From NCBI RefSeq assembly GCF_013408985.1, contig NZ_JACBZT010000001.1:2232001-2296000 (forward strand): a DNA stretch of 64,000 nucleotides, written 5' to 3'. Within the stretch, counting starts at the first letter, position 1; the number at the start of each line of letters is the position of its first letter. Below are positions 1-7,930 of this stretch, in pieces. The notes beneath the pieces are model-generated. The model was not told the origin of the DNA, did no database searches, and worked only from the letters and a program-made list of their open reading frames with translations. The position numbers and the translations under genes are program-made. The DNA comes from Petropleomorpha daqingensis. GTDB lineage: Bacteria; Actinomycetota; Actinomycetes; Mycobacteriales; Geodermatophilaceae.

Positions 1-1435
1 CGGCGTTTGGGTCTGTCCCGGTGGGGTCTGGGGCTGGCCGGGCGGGGTGTCGCTCTGGCCAGGTGGGGTCCGGGTCTGTCCCGGCGGGGTGTGGACCTCT
101 GCGGGCGGGATGGTGGTGATCGGGTCGGCCGGCGTGTCGGTGGCCGGCGGGGTGGTGCTGTCGTCGACCTGGCTAGGTGGGGTCTGGCTCTGGCCGGGCG
201 GGGTCCGGGTCTGTCCCGGTGGGGTGTGGCTGTGGCCGGGTGGGGTGTTGGTCGGCGGGTCGGTCGGGGTGTCGGTGGTCGGGTCGGCCGGGGTGTCGGT
301 GGCCGGCGGGGTGGTGCTGTCGTCGACCTGGCTGGGTGGGGTCTGGCTCTGGCCGGGCGGGGTGTCGCTCTGGCCGGGAGGAGTGTTGGCCTGTCCGGGT
401 GGGGTGTGAGCCTGTCCGGGCGGAGTGCTGGCGGCCGGGTCGGTAGTCGTCGGGGGGGTGCTGTCGTCGACCTGGCCAGGCGGGGTCTGGTTCTGGCCGG
501 GCGGGGTGTCGCCCTTTCCGGGCGGGGTGTCGCTCTGCCCCGGCGGGGTGTGGGCCTGGCCGGGCGGGGTGCTGATGGGCGGGTCGGCCGGAGGATCGGC
601 CGGAGGGTCGGCGATCGGCGGGGTGGTGGTGCTGTCGTCGACCTGGCCGGGCGGGGTCTGGCTCTGGCCGGGCGGGGTGTCGCTCTGTCCGGGCGGGGTG
701 TGGCCCTGGCCGGGCGGGGTGGTGCTGTCGTCCACCTGGCCGGGCGGGGTCTGGCTCTGGCCGGGCGGAGTGTCGCTCTGGCCTGGCGGGATGCTGTTGT
801 CGACCTGGCCCGGCGGGGTGTTGTTCTGCGCGGGCGGAATCTTGGCCTGTCCGGGCGGCGTGCTGGTGGCTGAGTCGGCTGGCGGCTCAGCGGACGGCGG
901 GGTCGTGGTGGTGCTGTCGTCGACCTGGCCCGGCGGAACCGTGCTCTGGCCGGGCGGGGTGTCGCTCTGACCCGGAGGAATGTGGGTCTGGTCGGTGGGG
1001 GTTTCGCTCTGGCCGGGAGGGGTCTGGCTCTGGCCGGGAGGGGTCTGGCTCTGGCCGGGCGGAGCGGCGGCTGGGTCGGCCGGAGTGTCGGCTGGGTCGG
1101 CCGGAGTGTCGGCTGGGTCGGCCGGAGGGTCGGCTGGAGTCTCGGTGGGCGGCGGAGTGCCGGCGGCTGCGTCGGCCGGAGGGTCGGCGGTGGGCGGCGT
1201 AGCGCTGCTGTCGTCGACCTGTCCCGGCGGGGTGTCGCTCTGGCCGGGTGGGGTGTTGGCCTGTCCGGGCGGGGTCCCGTCTTGTCCGGGCGGAACCGTG
1301 CTCTGGTCGGACGGGGTGTCGCTCTGTCCCGGCGGAGTCTGGTCCTGTCCGGGCGGGGTGGCGCTGCCGTCGATCTGACCGGGCGGAGAGTTCTGGCCGG
1401 GTGAGGTACCGCCTTGTCCGGGTGGAGTGCTGTCC
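1..1435. repeat. 21-bp coding repeat array (PPGQ heptads)
   Basis: The stretch is built of variants of a 21-bp unit that, read on the minus strand, encodes the heptad T-P-P-G-Q-S-(D/Q). Blocks of heptads are separated by spacers reading VDDS(T/S) and by short ADPPADP or DTPADPA runs. Three near-identical 21-mers encoding DTPADPA lie at about 1066-1130. The composition keeps several other frames open, which creates long spurious open frames on both strands. Confidence 0.9.
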
Positions 1436-1707
1436 TGGCCGGGCGGGGTGTTGCTCGGCTTGTCGGCCCCTGACTTGGCGCTCGTCGCAGCTGTCGCCGT
1501 GACGGTGCTGCCCTGCGCTGCCGGGGTGGCCCGGGCCGCTCCGGCCAGGAAAGCGAGGAACGCCCAGCCGCAGGCGAGGAGGAAGACGACGACCGGGTAG
1601 CGGACCCACACTCGAGGCTCGGCCGATTGTCGGTCAGCCGACTGTGCGACGGTCGTCGTGCTGGGCGGCGTACCGCCCAGCGACGACCTCGGACAGCCTG
1701 CTGACAC
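1..1707 (-). CDS. PPGQ-repeat secreted or membrane-anchored protein, C-terminus beyond window
   Basis: This frame has no stop codon from 1707 to the window edge, so at least 569 residues are present and the C-terminus is missing. It begins with about 36 polar residues, then a hydrophobic segment (YPVVVFLLACGWAFLAFL) ending in an AARA-type signal-peptidase-like site. After a short Ala/Thr/Ser linker come dozens of PPGQ heptads (TPPGQSD, TPPGQSQ, TPPGQAN) broken by VDDST spacers. The Pro/Gln/Thr/Gly composition suggests an extended, hydrophilic stalk outside the membrane. GTG 1707 has AGGGG seven bases upstream; GTG 1611, just before the hydrophobic segment, is the alternative start. I do not recognise the family and assign no function. 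Confidence 0.75.
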   Translation of the reverse strand, partial: MSAGCPRSSLGGTPPSTTTVAQSADRQSAEPRVWVRYPVVVFLLACGWAFLAFLAGAARATPAAQGSTVTATAATSAKSGADKPSNTPPGQDSTPPGQGGTSPGQNSPPGQIDGSATPPGQDQTPPGQSDTPSDQSTVPPGQDGTPPGQANTPPGQSDTPPGQVDDSSATPPTADPPADAAAGTPPPTETPADPPADPADTPADPADTPADPAAAPPGQSQTPPGQSQTPPGQSETPTDQTHIPPGQSDTPPGQSTVPPGQVDDSTTTTPPSAEPPADSATSTPPGQAKIPPAQNNTPPGQVDNSIPPGQSDTPPGQSQTPPGQVDDSTTPPGQGHTPPGQSDTPPGQSQTPPGQVDDSTTTPPIADPPADPPADPPISTPPGQAHTPPGQSDTPPGKGDTPPGQNQTPPGQVDDSTPPTTTDPAASTPPGQAHTPPGQANTPPGQSDTPPGQSQTPPSQVDDSTTPPATDTPADPTTDTPTDPPTNTPPGHSHTPPGQTRTPPGQSQTPPSQVDDSTTPPATDTPADPITTIPPAEVHTPPGQTRTPPGQSDTPPGQPQTPPGQTQTP

Positions 1708-1997
1708 GGACGGGCCCCTATTCTCAGGATGCCGGGGCCGCTGTCCTCCTCCTCGCGCTTCCGACGAGACGGCTCCGGCTGTGGACGCGCTTGGCGGATG
1801 CGGACATTTGTCCGAGGGTGGGTCCCGAGCAAGTCCCTGCCCCGCGCCTGTGCACGGCCCCGGTGCTGTCATCACCGTCCGTGACCGGTAGCGCGCCGAA
1901 CCGAGCTACAGCTGGACAGGGTTCCGGAACGTTGTGACGGGATCCGTCCGTATCGACTGCGATGCGTGACGTGCGCTGCTGATGCAGCGTCCACGCG
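1708..1997. other. Intergenic region, no gene seen
   Basis: This is the larger part of the 341-bp gap between the small heat-shock gene and the PPGQ-repeat gene. It probably carries the promoter of the repeat gene; a GAGAAT hexamer lies about 12 bases before GTG 1707. The open frames crossing it have no convincing start or family. Confidence 0.5.
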
Positions 1998-2034
1998 CTC
2001 GTGCCCTGCCTCCGTCGCGGAAGCAGGGCACGAG
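1998..2034 (-). terminator. Terminator of the Hsp20 gene
   Basis: A perfect 12-bp inverted repeat (arms 1998-2009 and 2023-2034, loop 13 nt) lies 15 bp after the stop of the small heat-shock gene. There is no U tract, as is common in actinobacteria. Confidence 0.7.
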
Positions 2035-2048
2035 CACGGTCGGGAGGA

Positions 2049-2555
2049 CTACTCCCGGGTGACCGTGATCCGGGTCGTCTCGGCGGCCGGAGGCTCGGCA
2101 AGCGGGATGCGGATCTCGAGGACGCCGTCGCGGTAGGTCGCCGAGATGTCGGACGGCTTCGCCCGCTCCGGCAGCGGCAGCGTGCGGGTGGAGGCACTGC
2201 GGCGCAGCTCCCGCCGGACGTAGTCGCGGCCGTCCTGCGCGCGCTCCTTCACCGTGATGCGCAGCGCGCCGTCCTCGGCGGTCAGCTCGACGTCCTGATC
2301 GGGATCGATGCCCGGCAGGGCCGCACGCACCACGTGCACGCCGCCGTCCCGGTACTCGTCGACCAGGATGGCCTCGCTCGCGCTCGGTCCGTCGGCGGCG
2401 TCCTCCCGCGGCGCGGTGCGGTCGGCCCGGGTGGCCTGCGCCCAGACCGACCCGTGGGGACGGTTCTCGCGCATCGTCCGGACCCAGTCGTCGAACATCT
2501 CCTCGAGCCGGCCGAAGTCGATCTGTGGCCCGCCCCAGCGTCCCTGTCCGTTCAC
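2049..2555 (-). CDS. Hsp20/alpha-crystallin family small heat-shock protein
   Basis: The 168-residue product has an alpha-crystallin domain at about 65-165. It includes the VVRAALPGIDPDQDVELT strand region, an LRITVKER segment and the closing GVLEIRIPL motif, followed by a short C-terminal extension. Proteins of this family form ATP-independent oligomers that hold unfolding clients in the cytoplasm. The GTG start is preceded by GAGAGGAG at good spacing. The N-terminal 60 residues are polar and family-variable. I see no HspR-type inverted repeat directly upstream. A strong hairpin follows the gene. Confidence 0.92.
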   Translation of the reverse strand: MNGQGRWGGPQIDFGRLEEMFDDWVRTMRENRPHGSVWAQATRADRTAPREDAADGPSASEAILVDEYRDGGVHVVRAALPGIDPDQDVELTAEDGALRITVKERAQDGRDYVRRELRRSASTRTLPLPERAKPSDISATYRDGVLEIRIPLAEPPAAETTRITVTRE

Positions 2556-2613
2556 GGTGTCTCCTCTCGCCCGTTCGTGGTCTGCCCAACGCGCGGCAGC
2601 CGCGTCCAGTGCC

Positions 2614-4083
2614 TCACAGCGGGAAGGAGATGTACTTCGCCTGCAGGTATTCGGCGATCCCCTCGTGACCGCCCTCCCGGCCGATGCCCGACTGCTTCAC
2701 CCCGCCGAACGGCGCCGCCGGGTCGCTGACCACGCCGCGGTTGAGCCCGACCATGCCGAACTCCAGCGCCTCCGACAGCCGCAGTCCGCGGGCCAGGTCG
2801 CCGGTGTAGACGTAGGCGACCAGGCCGTACTCGGTGCCGTTGGCGTTGGCCAGCACCTCGTCGTCGGTCTCGAAGGGCACGATCGGCGCCACCGGGCCGA
2901 AGATCTCCTCCTCGGTGGCCGGCGAACCGGCGGGGACGTCGAGCAGCACGGTCGGCGGGTAGAACCAGCCCGGGCCGTCGGGGCGCTCGCCGCCGATCAC
3001 CGTGCGGGCTCCGGCCGCGACGGTCTCGCGGACGATCCGCTCCACCTTCTCCACGGTGTCCTCGTTGACCAGGGGACCGAGCCCGACGCCGTCCTCGTCG
3101 CCGCGGCCGACCTTGATCGCGCCCATCTTCTCGGCCAGCTTCCGGCCGAACTCCTCCGCGACCGGCGCCTCGACGTAGAAGCGGTTGGCCGCCGTGCACG
3201 CCTCGCCGCCGTTGCGCAGCTTGGCCAGCATCGCGCCCTCGACCGCCGCGTCGAGGTCGGCGTCGGCGCAGACGACGAACGGCGCGTTGCCGCCCAGCTC
3301 CATCGAGCTGACCAGCACCTGGTCGGCGGCCTGCTTGAGCAGCACCCGGCCCACCTCGGTCGACCCGGTGAAGCTGATCTTGCGCAGCCGGGAGTCGCTC
3401 ATCGCGACCTTGCTGACGTCGCTGGACCTGCTCGTCGGCAGCAGGTTGACCACGCCGTCCGGGACGCCGGCCTCGGCCAGCAGCTCGGCCAGCAATAGCG
3501 CGGTCAGCGGTGTCTCGCCGGCGGGCTTGACCAGCGACGTGCAGCCGGCGGCCAGCGCCGGTCCGAGCTTGCGGGTGAGCATCGCCGCCGGGAAGTTCCA
3601 CGGGGTGATGAGCAGGCAGACGCCGACCGGCTGCCGGGTGACGACGGTGCGGGTGCCGCCGGCCGGGGCGATCCGGTAGTCGCCGTCGATGCGCACCGCC
3701 TCCTCGGAGAACCACCGGAAGAACTCCGCGGCGTAGGTCAGCTCGGCCTTGGCGTCGGTCAGCGCCTTGCCGTTCTCGCGGACCATGAGCAGCGCGAGGT
3801 CGTCGGCGCGCGCGTGCATCGCCTCGAAGGCGCGGCGCAGGATCTCCGAGCGCTTGCGCGGTGGGGTCGCCGACCACTCGGGCAGCGCGGCGTAGGCGGC
3901 GTCCATCGCCGCGGCGGTGTCGTCCTGGGTCGCATCGGCGACCTGGGCCAGGACGCCGGCGTCCGCCGGGTCGTGGACGTCGAACGTCGCGCCGGACGAC
4001 GACGGGCGCCACTCGCCCGCGATGAACAGGCCGGTCGGGACCGGGCGGCTCACGCCCGGGACGTCGGCGTACAGATCGGCCAT
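2614..4083 (-). CDS. gabD: NAD(P)-dependent succinate-semialdehyde dehydrogenase-like ALDH
   Basis: The 489-residue protein is full length for the aldehyde dehydrogenase superfamily. It has the PWNFP motif near 161, KPAGETP near 186, the nucleotide-loop FTGSTEVG at 238-245, the general base Glu262 in MELGGN and catalytic Cys296 in GGEACTAANR. The pattern fits succinate-semialdehyde dehydrogenase (GabD), which oxidises succinate semialdehyde to succinate, but exact substrate is inferred. ATG 4083 has GGAGGAGG nine bases upstream. The same-strand hydrolase ends 47 bp upstream, so the two genes probably share a transcript. Confidence 0.88.
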   Translation of the reverse strand: MADLYADVPGVSRPVPTGLFIAGEWRPSSSGATFDVHDPADAGVLAQVADATQDDTAAAMDAAYAALPEWSATPPRKRSEILRRAFEAMHARADDLALLMVRENGKALTDAKAELTYAAEFFRWFSEEAVRIDGDYRIAPAGGTRTVVTRQPVGVCLLITPWNFPAAMLTRKLGPALAAGCTSLVKPAGETPLTALLLAELLAEAGVPDGVVNLLPTSRSSDVSKVAMSDSRLRKISFTGSTEVGRVLLKQAADQVLVSSMELGGNAPFVVCADADLDAAVEGAMLAKLRNGGEACTAANRFYVEAPVAEEFGRKLAEKMGAIKVGRGDEDGVGLGPLVNEDTVEKVERIVRETVAAGARTVIGGERPDGPGWFYPPTVLLDVPAGSPATEEEIFGPVAPIVPFETDDEVLANANGTEYGLVAYVYTGDLARGLRLSEALEFGMVGLNRGVVSDPAAPFGGVKQSGIGREGGHEGIAEYLQAKYISFPL

Positions 4084-4130
4084 GGGGACCCTCCTCCGCT
4101 GGGGTGCTGGTCCCATCCTGCGCCGAACGG

Positions 4131-4928
4131 TCAGCCGGTCGCGACCGCTCCCCGGCCGGCGGAGGCGAGCACCAGCGCCGCCACCGCTGCGGGGTCGTCG
4201 GCCATGGGGACGTGCCCGCAACCAGGCAGGTCGGCCACGCGTCGGTCCGGTGGCAGCTCGTGGAGCCGGCGGTACCGACGGCGGATCAGCAGCCGGTCGC
4301 GGTCCCCGAAGGCGACGGTCACCGGGGCGGTGAAGGGGGCGTCGGCCGCGTAGTGCCGGTGCAGGGTGGCGGCGAGGACGGCGTCGAAGCCCGGCGCCGT
4401 GGCCATGGCCCGCAGCGCGCCCTTCGCCTGGGCCGGGCTCAGCCGCGTCGGTCGGCCGTGGGTCTGCCCGAGGACGGCGATGCGGCCGACGCGGGTGTCG
4501 ACCGCGCGGGACAGCAGGCCACCCGCGTGCACCGACAGCCAACGGGAGCCGCGCAGGCTGACCCGGCAGTACAGCGGGGTGTCGCCCGGCCACATCCCGG
4601 CCGGTGAGAGCAGCGTCAGCGAGGCCAGCGGCCGCAGCGCCGCCAGTTCCAGCGCCACCCAGCCGCCGAGGGAGTTGCCCACGACGTGCGGCACGGCGAG
4701 GCCTTGCTCGTCGAGGAACGCGGCGACCGCGGCGGCCAGCGCCTTCGGGCTCGGTTCCTCCGCCAGGGGCGGGCTGTCGCCGAACCCGGGCAGGTCGACC
4801 GCGACGACGTCGAAGTGCTCGGCGAGCGCCGGGAGGACCGGCGCCCAGGACGCCCGCGAGAGGCCGAGGGCATGCAGCAGGACCAGGGGCGCGCCGGATC
4901 CGCTCCGGCTGTGCGCGAGTGCACTCAT
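4131..4928 (-). CDS. Alpha/beta-fold hydrolase
   Basis: The 265-residue protein has the alpha/beta hydrolase layout. It shows an LVLLHALGLS oxyanion-loop region near 15-24, the nucleophile elbow GNSLGG (Ser86), an acid in FGDRDR (Asp209 or Asp211) and the catalytic His239 in GCGHVP. Such enzymes hydrolyse esters, lactones or C-C bonds; the substrate cannot be read from sequence. The start chosen is ATG 4928, where family similarity begins; there is no strong Shine-Dalgarno. A CRP-like palindrome lies about 143 bp upstream. It is probably co-transcribed with the downstream aldehyde dehydrogenase. Confidence 0.85.
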   Translation of the reverse strand: MSALAHSRSGSGAPLVLLHALGLSRASWAPVLPALAEHFDVVAVDLPGFGDSPPLAEEPSPKALAAAVAAFLDEQGLAVPHVVGNSLGGWVALELAALRPLASLTLLSPAGMWPGDTPLYCRVSLRGSRWLSVHAGGLLSRAVDTRVGRIAVLGQTHGRPTRLSPAQAKGALRAMATAPGFDAVLAATLHRHYAADAPFTAPVTVAFGDRDRLLIRRRYRRLHELPPDRRVADLPGCGHVPMADDPAAVAALVLASAGRGAVATG

Positions 4929-5070
4929 GCCCAGGAGACGCGAATGCCCGTGCCGATGTGACACGGGCCGTTTGTGGGGCGGGGGGCCGGTCCTGACGGT
5001 CTGGCCGCGTTGGTCGGTCCACCGAGCAGTCGGTGGCCACTCTCTGCCGGCTTCCCCCGCCCGCACACAC

Positions 5071-5086
5071 TGTGACCGGGGTCACG
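5071..5086 (-). promoter_or_regulatory. CRP/GlxR-like operator candidate
   Basis: The sequence TGTGACCGGGGTCACG fits the TGTGA-N6-TCACA consensus of CRP-family regulators with one mismatch. Inside it is a perfect GTGACC/GGTCAC inverted repeat. It sits about 143 bp upstream of the hydrolase-dehydrogenase pair. Assignment is by consensus only. Confidence 0.45.
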
Positions 5087-5136
5087 CAGGCGGGTCAACC
5101 CCCGGTCGGCGTGTCGTCGTCCCCGGGCGTGTCCAC

Positions 5137-5158
5137 CGCAGAAGTCGCGATTTCTGCT
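5137..5158 (-). terminator. Weak terminator after the FMN oxidase gene
   Basis: GCAGAA (5138-5143) pairs with TTCTGC (5152-5157) around a short GC-rich loop, directly after the stop codon of the FMN-dependent enzyme. The stem is short, so support is modest. Confidence 0.4.
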
Positions 5159-5159
5159 G

Positions 5160-6449
5160 TCAGGAGACGCGGCGGAGGACGGCGGGGGAGAGCTGGTCGA
5201 CGCGGGTGTGGCCGGTCAGGCCGAGGGTCAGGTCGAACTCGGCGAGCACGTCCTCGACCACCTGCCGGACGCCGGCCTCCCCGGCCAGCGCCAGCCCCCA
5301 CGCGAACGGCCGGCCGAGCAGCGCCGCCCGCGCCCCCAGCGCCACCGCGGTGAAGACGTCGGCGCCGCTGCGGATCCCGCTGTCGATCAGCACCGGCGCC
5401 CGGTCGTCGACCGCGGCGAGGACGTCGGGCAGCGCGTCGAGGGCGGCGATCGAGCGGTCCACCTGCCGGCCGCCGTGGGTGCTCACCACGATCCCGTCGA
5501 CGCCCTCGTCCAGGGCCCGGCGGGCGTCGTCCGGGTGCAGGATGCCCTTGAGCACGATCGGCAGCCGGGTCCTCGAGCGCAGCCAGGCGAGGTCCGACCA
5601 CGAGATCGACGGCCGCGAGTAGATGCCGAGGAAGGTCTCGACGGCGGCCCGAGGCAGCGGCGAGCGCAGGTTGGCCAGCAGCGGTCCCGGCCAGGCCCGC
5701 GCCATCCCGACCAGCGCCCGGACGGCGGACGGCGTGGGCAGCGGCTGCGGCTCGCGCGGCTGGTCGGCGGTGTCGGCCACCCGCCGCTCGACCAACCGGC
5801 GGAACACCGGGTCGGAGGTGTACTGCGCGATGCCCTTGCCCAGCGCGAACGGCAGGTGGCCCAGGTCGAGGTCGCGGGGCCGCCAGCCCAGCATCGTCGT
5901 GTCGAGGGTGACCGCGACCGCGTCGCAGCCGGCCGCTTCGGCGCGCTGCAGCAGGCTCTCCACCAGCTCGTCGGAGGTCGACCAGTACAGCTGGAACCAG
6001 CGCGGTGAGTCACCCATCGCCGCGGCGCAGGTCTCCATCGGCACCGAGGCCTGGTTGGAGAAGACCATCGGCACGCCGGCCGCGGCCGCGGCCCGGGCGA
6101 CGGCGAGGTCGGCCTCGCCGTCCACCAGCTCGAGGGCGCCGACGGGGCCGAGCAGCAGCGGCGCGGGCAGCCGTCGTCCGAACAGCTCGATCGAGGTGTC
6201 GCGGTCGCTCGCGTCGCGCAGCACGCGGGGGACGACGGCCCACTTGTCGAAGGCGGCCCGGTTGGCCCGCTGCGTGGCCTCGTCGCCGGCACCGCCGGCC
6301 ACGTAGGAGTAGGCGCGCGGGTTCAGCTTCCGCTTCGCCAGCCGCTGCAGGCCGCGGGCCGTCGTCGGCACCCGCGGGTGCCGGCCGTACACGCCGGCCC
6401 GGTAGACCTCGTTCTGCCGACGGCGCCCGGTTCCCGCTGCTGAGTCCAC
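5160..6449 (-). CDS. FMN-dependent alpha-hydroxy-acid oxidase, lactate 2-monooxygenase-like
   Basis: The 429-residue protein belongs to the FMN alpha-hydroxy-acid dehydrogenase family. Visible are SYVAGGAGDE near the N-terminus, FQLYWSTSDE, LDTTMLGWRPRDLDLG, the Lys of VLKGILHPDDA, the catalytic His-Arg motif STHGGRQVD and the FMN-phosphate region DSGIRSGADVF. The LGWRPRDL segment and the length suit lactate 2-monooxygenase better than simple lactate dehydrogenase, but the substrate is inferred. GTG 6449 is six bases after TACGGT, a TANNNT -10 box, indicating a leaderless transcript and supporting this start. The gene lies just upstream of the hydrolase-dehydrogenase pair. Confidence 0.85.
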   Translation of the reverse strand: MDSAAGTGRRRQNEVYRAGVYGRHPRVPTTARGLQRLAKRKLNPRAYSYVAGGAGDEATQRANRAAFDKWAVVPRVLRDASDRDTSIELFGRRLPAPLLLGPVGALELVDGEADLAVARAAAAAGVPMVFSNQASVPMETCAAAMGDSPRWFQLYWSTSDELVESLLQRAEAAGCDAVAVTLDTTMLGWRPRDLDLGHLPFALGKGIAQYTSDPVFRRLVERRVADTADQPREPQPLPTPSAVRALVGMARAWPGPLLANLRSPLPRAAVETFLGIYSRPSISWSDLAWLRSRTRLPIVLKGILHPDDARRALDEGVDGIVVSTHGGRQVDRSIAALDALPDVLAAVDDRAPVLIDSGIRSGADVFTAVALGARAALLGRPFAWGLALAGEAGVRQVVEDVLAEFDLTLGLTGHTRVDQLSPAVLRRVS

Positions 6450-6618
6450 GGCGTCACCGTAGCCAGGCGAACTATTTGCCGACACGCCGCGCGACACGCC
6501 CGCTGGCCTGTGACAGGGGGGCGACTTTCCGTCACACCCAGGTGAGAATGACACGGCCGGGATCTGGGGGAGCACGCAATCGCAGGGCAGGGTCTCCGGC
6601 AGGTTCGAGGGAGACGCC

Positions 6619-7269
6619 GTGCCGGGAAGGCCGACGCCTAGAGTTGTGCGCCGGGTGGCACCGCTTGCCGCAGGGTTCGCGTTGATCGGGATCGCGTTCG
6701 CGCCGTCCGCCGCGGCCGCCGACGATCCGGCCCGGCCGGACTACGCCGTCGTGTCGGGGCCGAGCTGCCACCCGGGCGGGGTGGAGATCCGCGTGGTCGA
6801 CGGCACGGTCCCGTACACCGTCGTCCTGGCCAGCACCCGCCAGCCGGACGGCGAGGACTCCGCCGACCTCGCCCCCGGCGAGACGGTCCTGCTGCACACC
6901 GGGGACGTCGACTGGGGCGAGACCATCGACAGCCGGCTGGTCTTCACCGCGCGGGACGGCTCGGGCGCGACCTTCACCGACGAGCTCCAGGACTACAGCT
7001 TCACGCGACCCGCGCAGGAGGACTGCGCGGCGATCGCGCCGTCCCTGGCCGGGGTCACCGACGCCCCGGCGACGGTGCCGGCGTCCTCCGGCGACCGCGG
7101 GCCCCAGCGCGGCGACCTGCAGGTCCGGCCGGCCGCGGCCTCGCAGCCGGTCGCGCCGGTGAACCGGCCGCCGGACTGGGCGCTGATCGCCGCCGGCGTC
7201 TCGCTGGCCGGCGTCGCGGGCGGGTTCGCGTTCGTCGCCACCCGCCGGCGGGACACGCCGTCCGCCTGA
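6619..7269 (+). CDS. Secreted protein with C-terminal membrane anchor, unknown function
   Basis: The 216-residue product has a signal peptide (basic start, then a hydrophobic stretch ending ASAAAA-like near residue 35). An extracellular domain of about 120 residues contains two cysteines, near 52 and 137. A Pro/Ala-rich linker leads to one transmembrane helix near 186-207 and a short basic cytoplasmic tail. That layout is of a wall-exposed, membrane-anchored protein. GTG 6619 has GAGGGAG about eight bases upstream. I recognise no catalytic motif or family. Confidence 0.7.
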   Translation: MPGRPTPRVVRRVAPLAAGFALIGIAFAPSAAAADDPARPDYAVVSGPSCHPGGVEIRVVDGTVPYTVVLASTRQPDGEDSADLAPGETVLLHTGDVDWGETIDSRLVFTARDGSGATFTDELQDYSFTRPAQEDCAAIAPSLAGVTDAPATVPASSGDRGPQRGDLQVRPAAASQPVAPVNRPPDWALIAAGVSLAGVAGGFAFVATRRRDTPSA

Positions 7270-7302
7270 GCGCCCGGCGTCGGCACGAGGGACGATGAGC
7301 CG

Positions 7303-7803
7303 GTGACCTCCCCGCGGGACGCGCCGCCGCGAGGCGTTCCCCGCGACACGGCCGGACTGCCGGGGATGGGACCTCTCCCTGCGGAGACGTGGCTGCGGAT
7401 CGTCCAGGTCCACGACCGGATCAGCCACCGCGTCGACTCGGCGCTGCACCACCGGCACGGGGTCTCGCTCACGGGCTTCGAGGCGCTGCGCCGGATCGCC
7501 GAGGCGCCGGGGGAGCGGGCCAGCATGGGTGAGGTCGCCGACGCGCTGGGGATGTCCCGGGCGGCGGTCACCAGCACGATCAACCGGTTGGTCGCCGACG
7601 GGCTCGTCGTGCGGGAGCGTTCGCAGGAGGACCGGCGGCTGCTGCACGCCCGGCTGACGCCGGTCGGCCGGGAGCGGTTCGCGGCCGCCGCGCACACGCA
7701 CGACGACCTCGTCGCCCACCTGCTGACGCTGCTCGGGGACGACGCCCCGGTCGTGACCGACGCGCTCGCCCGGGTCTCGGCGGCGGCCCGCACCCGGCGC
7801 TGA
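7303..7803 (+). CDS. MarR-family transcriptional regulator
   Basis: The 166-residue protein has the MarR winged helix. It contains the helix-turn-helix SMGEVADALGMSRAAVTSTINRLVADGLVVRE and the wing EDRRLLHARLTPVGRE. MarR proteins bind palindromes as dimers and usually respond to small phenolic or oxidant ligands. The gene follows the anchored surface protein by 33 bp and lies upstream of the heptose operon; its target is not evident. The start is GTG 7303. Confidence 0.85.
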   Translation: MTSPRDAPPRGVPRDTAGLPGMGPLPAETWLRIVQVHDRISHRVDSALHHRHGVSLTGFEALRRIAEAPGERASMGEVADALGMSRAAVTSTINRLVADGLVVRERSQEDRRLLHARLTPVGRERFAAAAHTHDDLVAHLLTLLGDDAPVVTDALARVSAAARTRR

Positions 7804-7876
7804 CCGCAGCGTCACCGCCACGCCGCGCCGCCGGTTCCTCCCTGGTGGGGACGGGTAGCCCGCACGCCAACCCTCG

Positions 7877-7899
7877 GGAAACTTCAAGCCCGTAGCGTT
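7877..7899 (+). promoter_or_regulatory. Weak ECF-sigma-like promoter before the heptose operon
   Basis: GGAA (7877-7880) and GTT (7897-7899) are separated by 16 bases, about 30 bp before the first gene of the glycosyltransferase operon. This is loosely compatible with SigH/ECF-type promoters, but the spacing from GGAAAC to CGTT is short. It is a pointer, not a firm call. Confidence 0.2.
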
Positions 7900-7930
7900 T
7901 CGGCCGCTCCCGTCCGGATAGGGGGCCACG

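Noticed and set aside
7-970. Long plus-strand open frames encoding Gly/Arg/Trp-rich or Val/Pro-rich repeats
   Set aside because: They are antisense to the PPGQ protein and exist because the 21-bp repeat contains no stop in several frames. Only the minus-strand frame gives a signal peptide and a plausible secreted composition.
1066-1130. Short direct repeats resembling a CRISPR array
   Set aside because: The 21-bp units are contiguous and in frame with coding heptads, with no unique spacers.
887-1609. 240-residue His/Arg/Pro-rich frame on the minus strand
   Set aside because: It is shifted relative to the PPGQ frame, has no hydrophobic start and an implausible Arg/Pro/His composition.
1644-1937. 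Short plus-strand frames in the gap before the Hsp20 gene
   Set aside because: They show no Shine-Dalgarno, no family resemblance and overlap the 5' end of the PPGQ gene.
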